The notes beneath the pieces were generated by a model. It worked only from the letters and a program-made list of their open reading frames with translations. It was not told the origin of the DNA and searched no databases. 64,000 nucleotides of DNA from Liolophura sinensis (lineage: Eukaryota; Mollusca; Polyplacophora; Chitonida; Chitonidae), in contig NC_088300.1 of assembly GCF_032854445.1 (NCBI RefSeq), forward strand, positions 2,416,001-2,480,000, in the 5' to 3' direction. Shown piece after piece: positions 23,022-34,467 of this stretch (the stretch's first letter is position 1; each line of letters begins with the position of its first letter). A program made the position numbers and the translations under genes.

Positions 23022-26000
23022 GACCTTATTCAGGTGCTGCCCATAGATATGGTGGCGCTCTGATCGCAGCACGTCCATACCGTGTCGGAAGATCTTCTCG
23101 AAGAGGGCCTCTTTGTACTGTTTATGGCGGATGCACTTTTCCACAACTCCCTTTTTCATGCCCTTGGCCTTCTTAATGTTGGCTCCACCTGCCTCCAGAA
23201 TGGAGAACATCTTGGGGCGCAGACCAATGTATTCGGCGATCGGCTGCCCCGCGCACTCGTCCTTCATTTTCCCCAAGACCTTCATATTTGCTACGCTGTG
23301 CAGGGGGTGGTCTTGGGGGTAATCTGAGATGTTGTACAGGGTTGCATTCTCAGCCATATCCCTATAAACATCTTCAGTCTGAATCTCGAGTAGCAGACTA
23401 TCCGTGTCGGTGTAGAGGAGCTGGCAGCGCTCTCCGTACTGGGCGTTCATGTGGTTGTAGTAGAAGTCGTACATCAGGTGCTTGGAGAGATCTAGAATGC
23501 TCATGCCCACGTAGATAGGTCGGTTTAGGACTAGACGGGTCTTGAGCATCTGAATCGCTGCAAGGTCATCATCAAATATGTTTGCCCGTGCAAAGCTCGG
23601 GCTGGCTATCAAGCGTCAGAGCTTGTCGTCTTCTCCAGAGCGTACCAGCATGACGTCCACACGCTTCCAGAGGTTCTCCATGGTTTTTCCGAAGACCGAG
23701 TTGTTCATTAGCTTGTACAGGTCCTTCTCGAATTTACTTGCGGCCGTTTTTCAGAGCTCGGTGTTCATCCTGATATAGGGTTCCATCCAAGGGCTCTGGG
23801 CGAATCTCAGGGCCCGGTGAGGCGCATTCCCAGAGATAGATACAGCTGTAGGTTCCGGTAGTGCAGGACGTACCGTTCCTTGTTGCGGAGGTTGGGGACC
23901 AGCTTGTCGACCTCGGTAGGCGCTTTCTTGCCTAGGAGGCTGTGCTGATAGTCAGACATCCACTCCTTCTGGACCATGAGACGCTCCGGGGCTAATGGGT
24001 AGCTGTTATGTGCGTTATGTAGGCCGGCCGGATACTCTAGGTCGGCCTCGAGGATGTAACCAGAAGGACTGTCGTGGGGGTGGGTAGCAATCGTTTCACC
24101 GAGACGCTGCGCGTCACCTACCCACTAGAAGCCGCCCGTTGGAAGAAACTGACTCATAGCCCAGCCATATAGATTATTGGCGTCTAGGTATTGGATGTAG
24201 CTGTAGGCTTTCGGGGTTGTATCCCTCCACCTGCAGATTATTGGCTTTGGCGTGTCGCTTACTTACCATGGAGATACCTCCACGCAACCCCTTCTCAATG
24301 AAGAGATGTTGGTCGTAGTCAGTCAACAGCTCCAGCTCTACCCCAGTCTTCTTGAACAGCGCATCCCTCGAGAGACCTGGGCTCGTGAAATAGTGAGCGG
24401 GGTCCAATCCATACTGCCGTAAAGTCTTCCGGAAGGCCTCAAACACATCAGCCAATAGGAGCACGTCTGTGCGGCAGTAAAGGTATGTGTAGTCCCCCAG
24501 ATTGGTGCAGTCAAATGCCTTCCATACCTGTTGAGCGTGGATGTAGTCCTCATCGCTAATGCCTCCGAGCTTCCTGTACAAAGCCTCTTTGGGTGGGAGG
24601 CTGGACTCGTTGAAGTGCTCCCAGGAGTCCATATACTCATAGGGGTAGACACCATTGCGCATGAGTAGCTTTTGTTTTTCTTCGGCGGGCTCATACCGGG
24701 CTGTGATGTGGAAAGCCTCAGGTTTGTTGGCCTCAACCAGGTTGTCAAGGGAAGTCCGTAAGAATTGAACGCTGTCGATGAAGCGGAGCTGCACTAGCGA
24801 GAAGGAGATGTACTTTTCCGTGTTGTTGGGGATGCAGGTGATGCGGCCCTCCACCTTACTTATGGCTTGCATCAGGAGGTGCCTGTCGTAGCCTCGTAGG
24901 TTGTGGAAGACTACTGGTATGGCTGTCTTGGGACCCAGCCGCAACTTTAGGTTGCATGCGTTATGGGCCGCGCCTCTCTACTTGCTGGTGATATGGCTGT
25001 GATCGCGCACAGAATCGGCGCCTAGAGGCTTCTCACACACGTGGCAGGTTGCGGCGTTGTTGTGGGCCTGCCAATCTTGGGGAGTCATATTCATGGCTAT
25101 TGGGTTGGCTAGAACATTTTTGATTTCCCGCTCCTCCTGTTGGAGAGCTCTGAGGAAGTGTTCTGTCGCGTTAGGGCCTCTGCATTCCACGGGGCGTTTT
25201 GTGTGGCCGTCGCAACGCACCACAACATAGAAGTAACTGCAGGGCTCGTGGTGCTGAGTCTTTTGAGTGCTGCTCTCTGTAGGTGATGGCGGCGGGCCTT
25301 CAACCTTTCTGGTCAGAGCCTCGAAGTCGGCATATATGATGAACGGAGCCGGTAGCCGTTTGTGGTGGTTCTGAAAGGTGAACTTGTTTTCCCCCTCCTG
25401 GGGCATTTCCACCCTCACCGCCGTCTGGCCAATCCCTCGGCATTCCGGCTTATGTGCCTCGAGCAGATCCTCCCTTGTGTAACCGTGTAGGCAGCGCTCG
25501 CAGAAGTGTTTGCGATTTCGTTTCTTACTTTCTTGGAACAGGAAACGATCGAGATCTTTTATCTTTTTATTGCCTGCCTTCTCAATCAGCAGCAGATTGA
25601 TTCGGGGCATGTCGCCGGGCTTCTTGCTGAGGCGGTGCACGATCACACCCTTGTCCCACCCGAACACGTTGATGGCGAGGTTGTTCTTTTCCTCCACTTT
25701 AGGGATCTGAGAGATGGGCGTGGGGGCGTCGATCCCACTAAAGTCAAGACCATCATTGGTGGGATACTTTGTTGGTCTCTGAGGGTCCCGGGCAGCTGGA
25801 AATAAGGCAGAGCGGAGTGCCCATCGGAGGCAGTCGTCGTCTTTGTTCTTCACATTGATGACTGCTTTCTTGTTACTCACAGCTGCAGGTAGGGGGATGT
25901 AGGACCCCCCTCTCAGTGGCTGATACCTTGCAATGTCAAGCCAGAGGGTTTGCACGCTATTGACAACCCACCCTGACCCTCGCTGTGTCCATTTTTCCAG

Positions 26001-26619
26001 CACCTCCTGGATGGTGGGGAAGGCCTTATCTAGAGCCCCGTCAATGTCACCAGCCTCTAAGAGGGCCTCCTGTTTGCTGTGGAGTACTGGGCTGGTATAC
26101 TCTTCACTGCCATCGGCGTTGCCCTTTCGCAGCTGAACCCTGAGGCCTAGTTGGAACTTAACCCCGTTGAGTGCCAGGATCTCTTCTTCTAGCTTCTGGC
26201 GAATAATGGCTCGAATTTCTTCTAAGAAGGCTATTGGGTCCGTCCAAACGCCTTTGGGTATGCCCATCCCCCAGGCCTGGAGGAGATTCCTTATAGCCCG
26301 GCCGGTGTTAGTGAATTCTAGTTTCTTTTCGCCCAGTATTCCGCCTAGCAATTCATCCAACTCCTCGTTACTGAGGAGGTTCTTGGCGTCTTGCTTCAAC
26401 CCCTCATTACTGAGCGGGTTCTTGACGTCTTGCTTCCTCGTTACTTCGGGAGTTCAACTCAGCCACAGCCGTTTTATGCCTGTCGAGGATCCCCTGCAAT
26501 TCTTTCAAGGCATTGCGGGACCGTGGGTACTTAGGCCGCACACCTAGGAGCGTCTCAAACTCCCCCTGTAGTGCTCGCGCTTTTTGATGGTGCCTCATTG
26601 TACGCGCCGATATCATCAT
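22920..26619 (-). pseudogene. Protein-primed family B DNA polymerase of the Polinton, multiply broken
   Basis: Read right to left: N-terminal region (26619-26407), a frameshift near 26400, then a long frame with a zinc-type CERCLHGYTREDLLEAHKPEC-like knuckle, exonuclease motif I (IIYADFEAL) and CHVCEKPL. After TAG at 24978-24980 the same frame goes on with exonuclease motif II (NLRGYDRHLLMQAI) and SVQFLRTSLDNL. A frameshift near 24200 leads to the palm motif A region (LDANNLYGWAMSQ), then TAG at 24125-24127. A frameshift near 23820 leads to [11 protein letters not shown], interrupted by TGA at 23751-23753 and 23616-23618. The last frame has palm motif C (YTDTDSLLL) and ends at 22920. The enzyme would replicate the element from a terminal protein primer; this copy cannot be translated whole. 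Confidence 0.93.
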
Positions 26620-26991
26620 TATACTAATAAAAGCATCTCTCTAATTGTAAATTTCAATAGCCGCCAGCCGTTTGAACTCCGTTTGAAAAGTCTTGAGCCT
26701 CTGCTGTCTTTCACGCATCTGGACCCTATTATATCCGCAGGCCATGCAAAGCTGAAATCGGTTTTTAACACCCCGACCACAGCTAATACATGGCAGGGTA
26801 CCAAGACCCTTGCGCAGACGGTTTAGGTGAACCCCACAGTACTACCCCAGACAACTCTTACCACAGAGCTCCGTGGAGCCTATGGGTAGCCACCGGCAAT
26901 TATTATAACCCTTTGGCATGTTGCTGTTGTATACACAATTGGTGTAGAAGCATATCTGAGCAATGGGTATGTCTAATAGAACCCCAAATGG
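26620..26991. other. Polinton right sub-terminal region without a recognised gene
   Basis: About 370 bp between the polymerase start and the right inverted repeat. No supported coding frame, and no copy of the left-end inverted repeat or tRNA-like segment. It may contain the polymerase promoter on the minus strand, but no element could be pinpointed. Confidence 0.5.
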
Positions 26992-27151
26992 GGGGTGGGG
27001 CCTCTGTTTTGTTCTGGGGAGGGCCCCAAGGGGGGGTTGTGCCAGAACCTATAGTGTGTATACTAGAACTTCTGGACCTCGCCGGGAATAGGGGCTGGGT
27101 GCCTCCATTTGCCAAATGGAGAGTGCGCCAGAACCCTTCTTCCCCCTACTA
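26992..27151 (-). repeat. Polinton right terminal inverted repeat
   Basis: Reverse complement of 14411-14578 with scattered substitutions and small indels. It ends ccccctacta at 27151. Shared blocks include ccatttgccaaatgg, ctagaacttctggacctcgc and ttttgttctggggaggg. Confidence 0.93.
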
Positions 27152-27157
27152 CTTAAG
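27152..27157. repeat. Polinton target-site duplication, right copy
   Basis: CTTAAG directly after the right terminus, identical to 14405-14410. Confidence 0.75.
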
Positions 27158-27784
27158 TTAATGTTGGGATCAACAGCTAATATATTTTTGAACAACTGAG
27201 CCTTGAATATTATATTTTTCCAATAACAGACTGTTCCGACCCTAACTTATTGAATGTTTAGTAGCTGCAGATCATATCTTTCCAGTGAAAAACTGATCCG
27301 CTCCACATATGTACTGTGAACAGTTGCTGGATTCTGTGACAGGCGATTACAGATTCTCATGTCATAGCACATAAGAAAGTATACTGAGACAAGACATCAT
27401 AAAGTTTCCTGACTCATACTGTATTGTGACAGATACACAGTAAGAGCACATGCACACATATATGCAACCAGCTCACTCCGAGTCTCCTGCTCGACTGACT
27501 TTTCGATGTCACTGCACAGCTCTCTTGCTATCGTAGGTGTGAATTTACCCTAAATTTACCAAATGCCAATTATGTAGGGCCTATAGTTGCCAAAGGCTAT
27601 ATTCATTCAAAGACTGCTCTGTACCAAACATTATTAATAGTTTACAGTTGCTGAGTGGCATAACTTTTAGAGAAATATTGCTCCATCCAACACATGTTCA
27701 ATGTCGAGTTGCTGCATGTCACACTTTTTAAAATAACTGACTTCTTTGCATGTCACATTTTATCAGCACATTGTGACACCATAC
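27158..27784. other. Intergenic sequence between the Polinton and the 52-bp array
   Basis: AT-rich host sequence with no supported gene on either strand. Confidence 0.5.
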
Positions 27785-30700
27785 ATTTGCAATCACATAC
27801 CGCTGTGAGCCGAACTTGTCCAGTGTCTAGTCATACTTTTTCAACTACATAACACTGTGAGCCAAACTTGTCCAGTGTCTAGTCATACTTTTTCCATCAC
27901 GTACCGCTGTGAGTCAAACTTGTCCAGTGTCTAGTCATACTTTTTCCATCACGTACCGCTGTGAGCCAAACTTGTCCAGTGTCTAGTCATACTTTTTCCA
28001 TCACGTACCGCTGTGAGCCAAACTTAGCCAGTGTCTAGTCATACTTTTTCCATCACGTACCGCTGTGAGCCAAACTTGTCCAGTGTCTAGTCATACTTTT
28101 TCAACCACATAACACTGTGAGCCAAACTTGTCCAGTGTCTAGTCATACTTTTTCAACCACATAACACTGTGAGCCAAACTTGTCCAGTGTCTAGTCATAC
28201 TTTTTCCATCACGTACCGCTGTGAGCCAAACTTGTCCAGTCATACTTTTTCAACCACATAACACTGTGAGCCAAACTTGTCCAGTGTCTAGTCATACTTT
28301 TTCAACCACATAACACTGTGAGCCAAACTTGTCCAGTGTCTAGTCATACTTTTTCCATCACGTACTGCTGTGAGCCAAACTTGTCCAGTGTGTAGTCATA
28401 CTTTTTCCATCACGTACCGCTGTGAGTCAAACTTGTCCCGTGTCTAATCATACTTTTTCAATCACGCACCGCTGTGTGTCAAACTTGTCCAGTGTCTAGC
28501 CATACTTTTTCAACCACATAACACTGTGAGCCAAACTTGTCCAGTGTCTAGTCATACTTTTTCCATCATGTACCGCTGTGAGCCAAACTTGTCCAGTGTC
28601 TAGTCATACTTTTTCCATCACGTACCGCTGTGAGTCAAACTTGTCCAGTGTCTAATCATACTTTTTCCATCACGTACCGCTGTGAGCCAAACTTGTCCAG
28701 TGTCTAGTCATACTTTTTCAACCACATAACACTGTGAGCCAAACTTGTCCAGTGTCTAGTCATACTTTTTCAACCACATAACACTGTGAGCCAAACTTGT
28801 CCAGTGTCTAGTCATACTTTTTCCATCACGTACGCTGTGAGCCAAACTTGTCCAGTGTCTAGTCATACTTTTTCAACCACATAACACTGTGAGCCAAACT
28901 TGTCCAGTGTCTAATCATACTTTTTCCATCACGTACGCTGTGAGCCAAACTTGTCCAGTGTCTAGTCATACTTTTTCAACCACATAACACTGTGAGCCGA
29001 ACTTGTCCAGTGTCTAGTCATACTTTTTCCATCACGTACCGCTGTGAGTCAAACTTGTCCAGTGTCAAGTCATACTTTTTCCATCACGTACCGCTGTGAG
29101 TCAAACTTGTCCAGTGTCTAATCATACTTTTTCCATCACGTACCGCTGTGAGCCATTCTTGTCCAGTGTCTAGCCATACTTTTTCCATCACGTACCGCTG
29201 TGAGCCAAACTTGTCCAGTGTCTAGTCATACTTTTTCCATCATGTACCGCTGTGAGCCAAACTTGTCCAGTGTCTAGTCATACTTTTTCCATCATGTACC
29301 GCTGTGAGCCAAACTTGTCCAGTGTCTAGTCATACTTTTTCAACCACATAACACTGTGAGCCAAACTTGTCCAGTGTCTAGTCATACTTTTTCAACCACA
29401 TAACACTGTGAGCCAAACTTGTCCAGTGTCTAGTCATACTTTTTCAACCACATAACACTGTGAGCCAAACTTGTCCAGTGTCTAGTCATACTTTTTCAAC
29501 CACATAACGCTGTGAGCCAAACTTGTCCAGTGTCTAGTCATACTTTTTCAACCACATAACACTGTGAGACAAACTTGTCCAGTGTCTAGTCATACTTTTT
29601 CAACCACATAACACTGTGAGCCAAACTTGTCCAGTGTCTAGTCATACTTTTTCCATCACGTACCGCTGTGAGCCAAACTTGTCCAGTGTCTAGTCATACT
29701 TTTTCAACCACATAACACTGTGAGCCAAACTTGTCCAGTGTCTAGTCATACTTTTTCCATCACGTACCGCTGTGAGCCAAACTTGTCCAGTGTCTAGTCA
29801 TGCTTTTTCCATCACATACCACTGTGAGCCAAACTTGTCCAGTGTCTAGCCATACTTTTTCAATCACGTACCGCTGTGAGCCAAACTTGTCCAGTGTCTA
29901 GCCATACTTTTTCAACCACATAACACTGTGAGCCAAACTTGTCCAGTGTCTAATCATACTTTTTCCATCACGTACCGCTGTGAGCCAAACTTGTCCAGTG
30001 TCTAGTCATACTTTTTCAACCACATAACACTGTGAGCCGAACTTGTCCAGTGTCTAGTCATACTTTTTCCATCACATACCACTGTGAGCCAAACTTGTCC
30101 AGTGTCTAGCCATACTTTTTCAATCACGTACCGCTGTGAGCCAAACTTGTCCAGTGTCTAGCCATACTTTTTCAACCACATAACACTGTGAGCCAAACTT
30201 GTCCAGTGTCTAATCATACTTTTTCCATCACGTACCGCTGTGAGCCAAACTTGTCCAGTGTCTAGTCATACTTTTTCAACCACATAACACTGTGAGCCAA
30301 ACTTGTCAGTGTCTAGTCATACTTTTCCCATCACGTACCGCTGTGAGCCAAACTTGTCCAGTGTCTAGTCATACTTTCTCAACCACATAACACTGTGAGC
30401 CAAACTTGTCCAGTGTCTAGTCATACTTTTTCCATCACGTACCGCTGTGAGTCAAACTTGTCCAGTGTCTAGTCATACTTTTTCCATCACGTACCGCTGT
30501 GAGCCAAACTTGTCCAGTGTCTAGTCATACTTTTCCCATCACGTACCACTGTGAGCCAAACTTGTCCCAGTGTCTAGCCATACTTTTTCAACCAATAACA
30601 CTGTGAGCCAAACTTGTCCAGTGTCTAATCATACTTTTTCCATCACGTCGCTGTGAGCCAAACTTGTCCAGTGTCTAGTCATACTTTTTCAACCACATAA

Positions 30701-30842
30701 CACTGTGAGCCAAACTTGTCCAGTGTCTAGTCATACTTTTCCCATCACGTACCGCTGTGAGCCAAACTTGTCCAGTATCTAGTCATACTTTTTCAACCAT
30801 GCACCGCTGTGAGTCAAACTTGTTCAGTGTCTAGCCATACTT
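27785..30842. repeat. 52-bp satellite array, about 58 copies in two subtypes
   Basis: Tandem units of 52 bp (measured 27857 to 27909) built on gtgagccaaacttgtccagt and gtctagtcatactttttc. The last 15-18 bases come in two clear alternatives, aaccacataacact and catcacgtaccgct, interspersed irregularly along the array. A few units are shortened by one to several bases (for example near 28240 and 28833). No long open frame and no link to a splice junction found. Confidence 0.95.
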
Positions 30843-32434
30843 TAGCCACTCCTCCAACTTACACTTATCTTACAAGTCTTCTTCTTGTCAAACAACAGAC
30901 TGCTCTTAATCACACTTATGTCCAGTTGCTGAAGCGTTTAATACAGACCACTCAGTTAAGGAGGAACCCAGTATATGCACCCACTACATGTGTGCGTACT
31001 TAATCAGCACTGAGAACATTAGATCTAAACCTTATAGTCTAACGTCCTGTTCCAGTCCGAACCATGTCCGACACACGTGGGATACCACACAAAGGTGTGT
31101 TCTGATACACTGTATAAACTTAAAGCCTATCCATAGCACCACCGTCATGGAAATGGGTGGTTTTCATGAGATTTTATTCCACTTTCATATAAAAATACAT
31201 CATTAAAAGTTGACGTACATAGCAGTTCACTGTTCTATAACAGGCCTATAAAGCATACCTTACACAAATATCATCTCTCAAATGTTCTATTGATTGATGT
31301 ATAACATGTATAGAGTGCCAAAACACAGCAATACTTGTATAAGTAATGGCCTATCATGGGCGAACAGCACTCACCACTTAATCATATGTGTATGTCTACA
31401 ATGACATTTGCATACATTGACCTTGTAATCAAATTTGCAGGAAATAATGTTGTATATTTCTCCATGTACAAAACAAAATCATACCTTCAATATCAAATCA
31501 CACGAGTCCTCTCAACATTGACCTGTGTTTGTAACATATTTGTCCACAGCACCTCCAAACTATCACATAAATAACAGTGTTTACCATGTATGCCATACAC
31601 CCTGCCAAAAGAATACTTTGGGGAGACCCTAACTGTTACAAAACTGGTTATTTCTAAGAGTCTCTCAGGTACCAGTTAGTAACCAATCATTACTGATCCA
31701 GTTTCCCATTTTAGAACAGCAAAGAAGCATCCCCCCCCCCCCCCCCCACCGACCGAGTACATTATTTGACTGGAAGATTAGAATTGTAGGACTGATCTAT
31801 AATAGTTACCACATGCGTGCATCTAACACCTACTAATGCACATTACAGAATTCATCTGATTGGGATTTTGCATCATGCATACATCATGGCAGTTTCCAGG
31901 TGAAACATTCAAGTCCCTTCAGATAAAATGGTGACTGAATCCGCAGGCCCTGGGTTTATGATGTGTAAAGTTAACATTAGAAAGTCTTTTCTCTGACTTA
32001 CTCCTACTTCCCATCTCTCACACAAGCATGGTTTAATACAACCTCAACTACAGGATCAAACACATGTTAATGATTACAAGCAGTCCATGACAAAAACTGC
32101 ACAGTGTGAATACCAGTCTGACATATGTAGGCCTACATATCAAAGAACATCTAATCACCACCTGACTTCTCATATCCTCTAAGACTGGAGAGAAACTCAA
32201 CTTTTACCTCCACTGGTATTGGCTTTGACTAGTTAGTAGGAGACTGCCTGATTGTACCTGGGATATCTAACCATCACCCCATCTATCATATTGCAAAGGA
32301 ATGACAGACAATATCGGCTCGATTTGAATGCTTCTTCCAGATTAACAATCCAGTATTCCATGAATAAATACCACTTATTTTAACAGTAATGTTCTAACTT
32401 CAGTAAAAACTATAATATCGCTTCTCTATAGAGA

Positions 32435-32615
32435 GGGGGCGTCCGTGACTCAGTTGGTTAGCGCAGCGTAATGACCCAGATGCCTCTCACCAATGCGGTC
32501 GCTGTGAGCTCAAGTCCAGCCATCCTCCCACCATTATATATAATGCTGGCTGCCGTTGTATAGGTGAAATATTCTTGACTATGGCATAAAACACCAATCA
32601 AATAAACAAATAAAT
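32435..32615 (+). mobile_element. tRNA-derived SINE with 11-bp target duplication
   Basis: Starts gggggcgtccgtgactcagt and has the same order of blocks as the 16106-16369 copy (tgcctctcaccaatgcggtc; gagctcaagtccagc; aacaccaatcaaataaacaa), but with an internal deletion. CTCTATAGAGA lies at 32424-32434 and again at 32616-32626, a direct repeat flanking the element as expected for LINE-driven retroposition. Confidence 0.88.
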
Positions 32616-34019
32616 CTCTATAGAGAAATTACCATTTGACTTATGGTATACTCTGACTATACATGTCCATATTTACACCCAAAAAGATAGATATTTCACT
32701 AACCAAAAACATACAACTATATTCAACTATAACTCACCCTAACACTAACAGATCAATAATGCTGAGTACATATGGCCAGAAAACCAATGAAGTAAACACA
32801 GAAGGTATTCAACTCAAGGGGAAATAACTCTACATTTCCAAGCAATCCTATAAAATGCCTCAGTGAACCAAATTTGAAAGAATTATTGCCCTTGGTGGTG
32901 AAAAATATAACACAAAAAGACAACCTTTCAAGCACTAACATGAATGCTGAGAATTCATTTACCACTTTCAAGATGCTGCTTCACAAAGCACAAGGCTGAC
33001 AAAAAAAAAATCAAAAATTTTGTGGGGTACCTGTACGTATTAATTCGTGTACTTATTTTCCTAGAAAATTATACATAAATATACATTTTTCAGTCTGGGC
33101 TCTAAATTTTTTCCCTAAACATTGCTTTGGTCTAAAATCAACCTATCACAGTTTATCTTAATGAGATGACCTAATGACAATATCTTTGGACCAAATCGGT
33201 ACTTAAACCCATTTGGACAGTTTGTCACACTGTAATGACAGACTACGGACACAAAGGCCTACCGATTTATTAATATCTCATACTATCATAATCTCACAAC
33301 ACATTGGGGCTATTGTCCACTGATTTTTGGTGCATGCTGTAGCACGTATCAACAAATATGGACTAGTCATTATGTGATCATTCAATGGCTGTTCAATAAT
33401 ATAAACCAAAGAATTCAGGGATTAGCCTTTCTCCAGCATGATTTCCGCAGGTAATTTCAAACATAGCCAGTGTTTGGGAGAGGTTTATTCATGAGTAGCC
33501 TACACATCCAATGATGTCCTGTCTAAATCACTTGACAGTGCCAGTTTATAATTTAATTTGTACAAAACCTGGTGTAGAAAACTGCAATGTCACCATACGT
33601 CATGCCCAATTCTGTTTGATAGCACTTGCTCAACTGGGTACTCTACTCTCCTATAAACTACTTCCTGTTTATCAACTTCTGATCCAGGAATTTGAGACCG
33701 TGCATACTCAAGCACTTGTCATTACTGGATACAGACTACTTGCTCAGACACAGAGGTGAAAGTGTTGTCTCAATGACACAAAACACAGGATCAGACAGCT
33801 ACATCTGTATATTTCCTCGCCCTAACTGTAAGGAGCCTTGATGACAATAAACAGCTGACGATGGTGGTGTGGCAGTTTACACATTCGTCATTCGCCGCAG
33901 GCCACTTCATCCATCATTGTCATGGTGTGCATACCTAAGTCACATGGGAAACTCTCAGGTACTTAGCAGAAATGTGTTTTACTATGAGCACTGTACTTTC
34001 CTCAACAAAACTGACAGCA

Positions 34020-34070
34020 GTCTTATAAGTGAAAAATTCTTGAGTATGCGTTAAAAAACAATCAAATAAA
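34020..34070 (+). mobile_element. SINE 3'-end remnant
   Basis: cttataagtgaaaaattctt and gcgttaaaaaacaatcaaat match the last 50 bases of the SINE family. Confidence 0.65.
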
Positions 34071-34162
34071 TCATTACATAATACAAAACTGCTTCAAAGC
34101 AGAACTACTCAACACTGTTCCCAATCTGAGTGTGCTAAGCAGATCGTTCTGTTGTAAAACAC

Positions 34163-34278
34163 ACTATATGGTAATTTTCCAATATTATCAGGTAATTTTC
34201 CAATATTATCAGGTAATTTTCCAATATTATTAGGTAATTTTCCAATATTATCAGGTAATTTTCCAATATTATCAGGCA
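34163..34278. repeat. 21-bp minisatellite, about 5-6 copies
   Basis: Tandem ggtaattttccaatattatc units with very few differences, just downstream of the GH65 coding end. Confidence 0.9.
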
Positions 34279-34467
34279 TAATTCTCAGAATATAATCCAC
34301 TGTCGTTCATTCCATACAGTGCCTTCCCATCTTTCAGCTCGTTGTCTGCTTACCTCTGCCACAAGGTAAGTGAAGTGCCAGGATGTCACCGATACATATT
34401 TGTGGCATATGGAATGAGATTGGTGGAAGTTTACTTCAGTATTTCAGATCCCAAATGTTACTTGTCG

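Larger units (their letters stand above)
14411..27151. mobile_element. Polinton/Maverick DNA transposon, decayed, 12.7 kb
   Basis: Bounded by inverted repeats of about 165 bp and a 6-bp target duplication. It encodes the diagnostic set of a Polinton: protein-primed family B DNA polymerase (minus, 22920-26619), rve-type integrase (plus, 22022-23021), A32/FtsK-type packaging ATPase (plus, about 19556-20160) and a large capsid-type protein (plus, about 18109-19286). Small accessory genes with membrane segments fill 19.2-21.9 kb, and three packed minus-strand genes fill 15.7-18.1 kb. Most genes carry stops or frameshifts and one holds a SINE, so the copy is not functional. No adenovirus-type cysteine protease was recognised. 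GC content is visibly higher than in the flanking host DNA. Confidence 0.95.
30843..34467. other. Intergenic region 3' of the GH65 gene
   Basis: No supported exon. Contains a 17-base C run (31731-31747), a complete SINE with target duplication (32435-32615), a SINE remnant (34020-34070) and a 21-bp minisatellite (34163-34278). Short open frames here lack motifs and codon-level structure. The 3' untranslated end of the minus-strand GH65 gene should lie just left of 34468. Confidence 0.5.

Noticed and set aside
27785-30842. CRISPR-like array of conserved and variable blocks
   Set aside because: Units are contiguous with only two alternative segments rather than unique spacers, there are no cas genes, and the context is eukaryotic.
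33511-33759. 82-codon plus frame in the intergenic region
   Set aside because: No start context, domain or splice support; composition resembles random AT-rich sequence.
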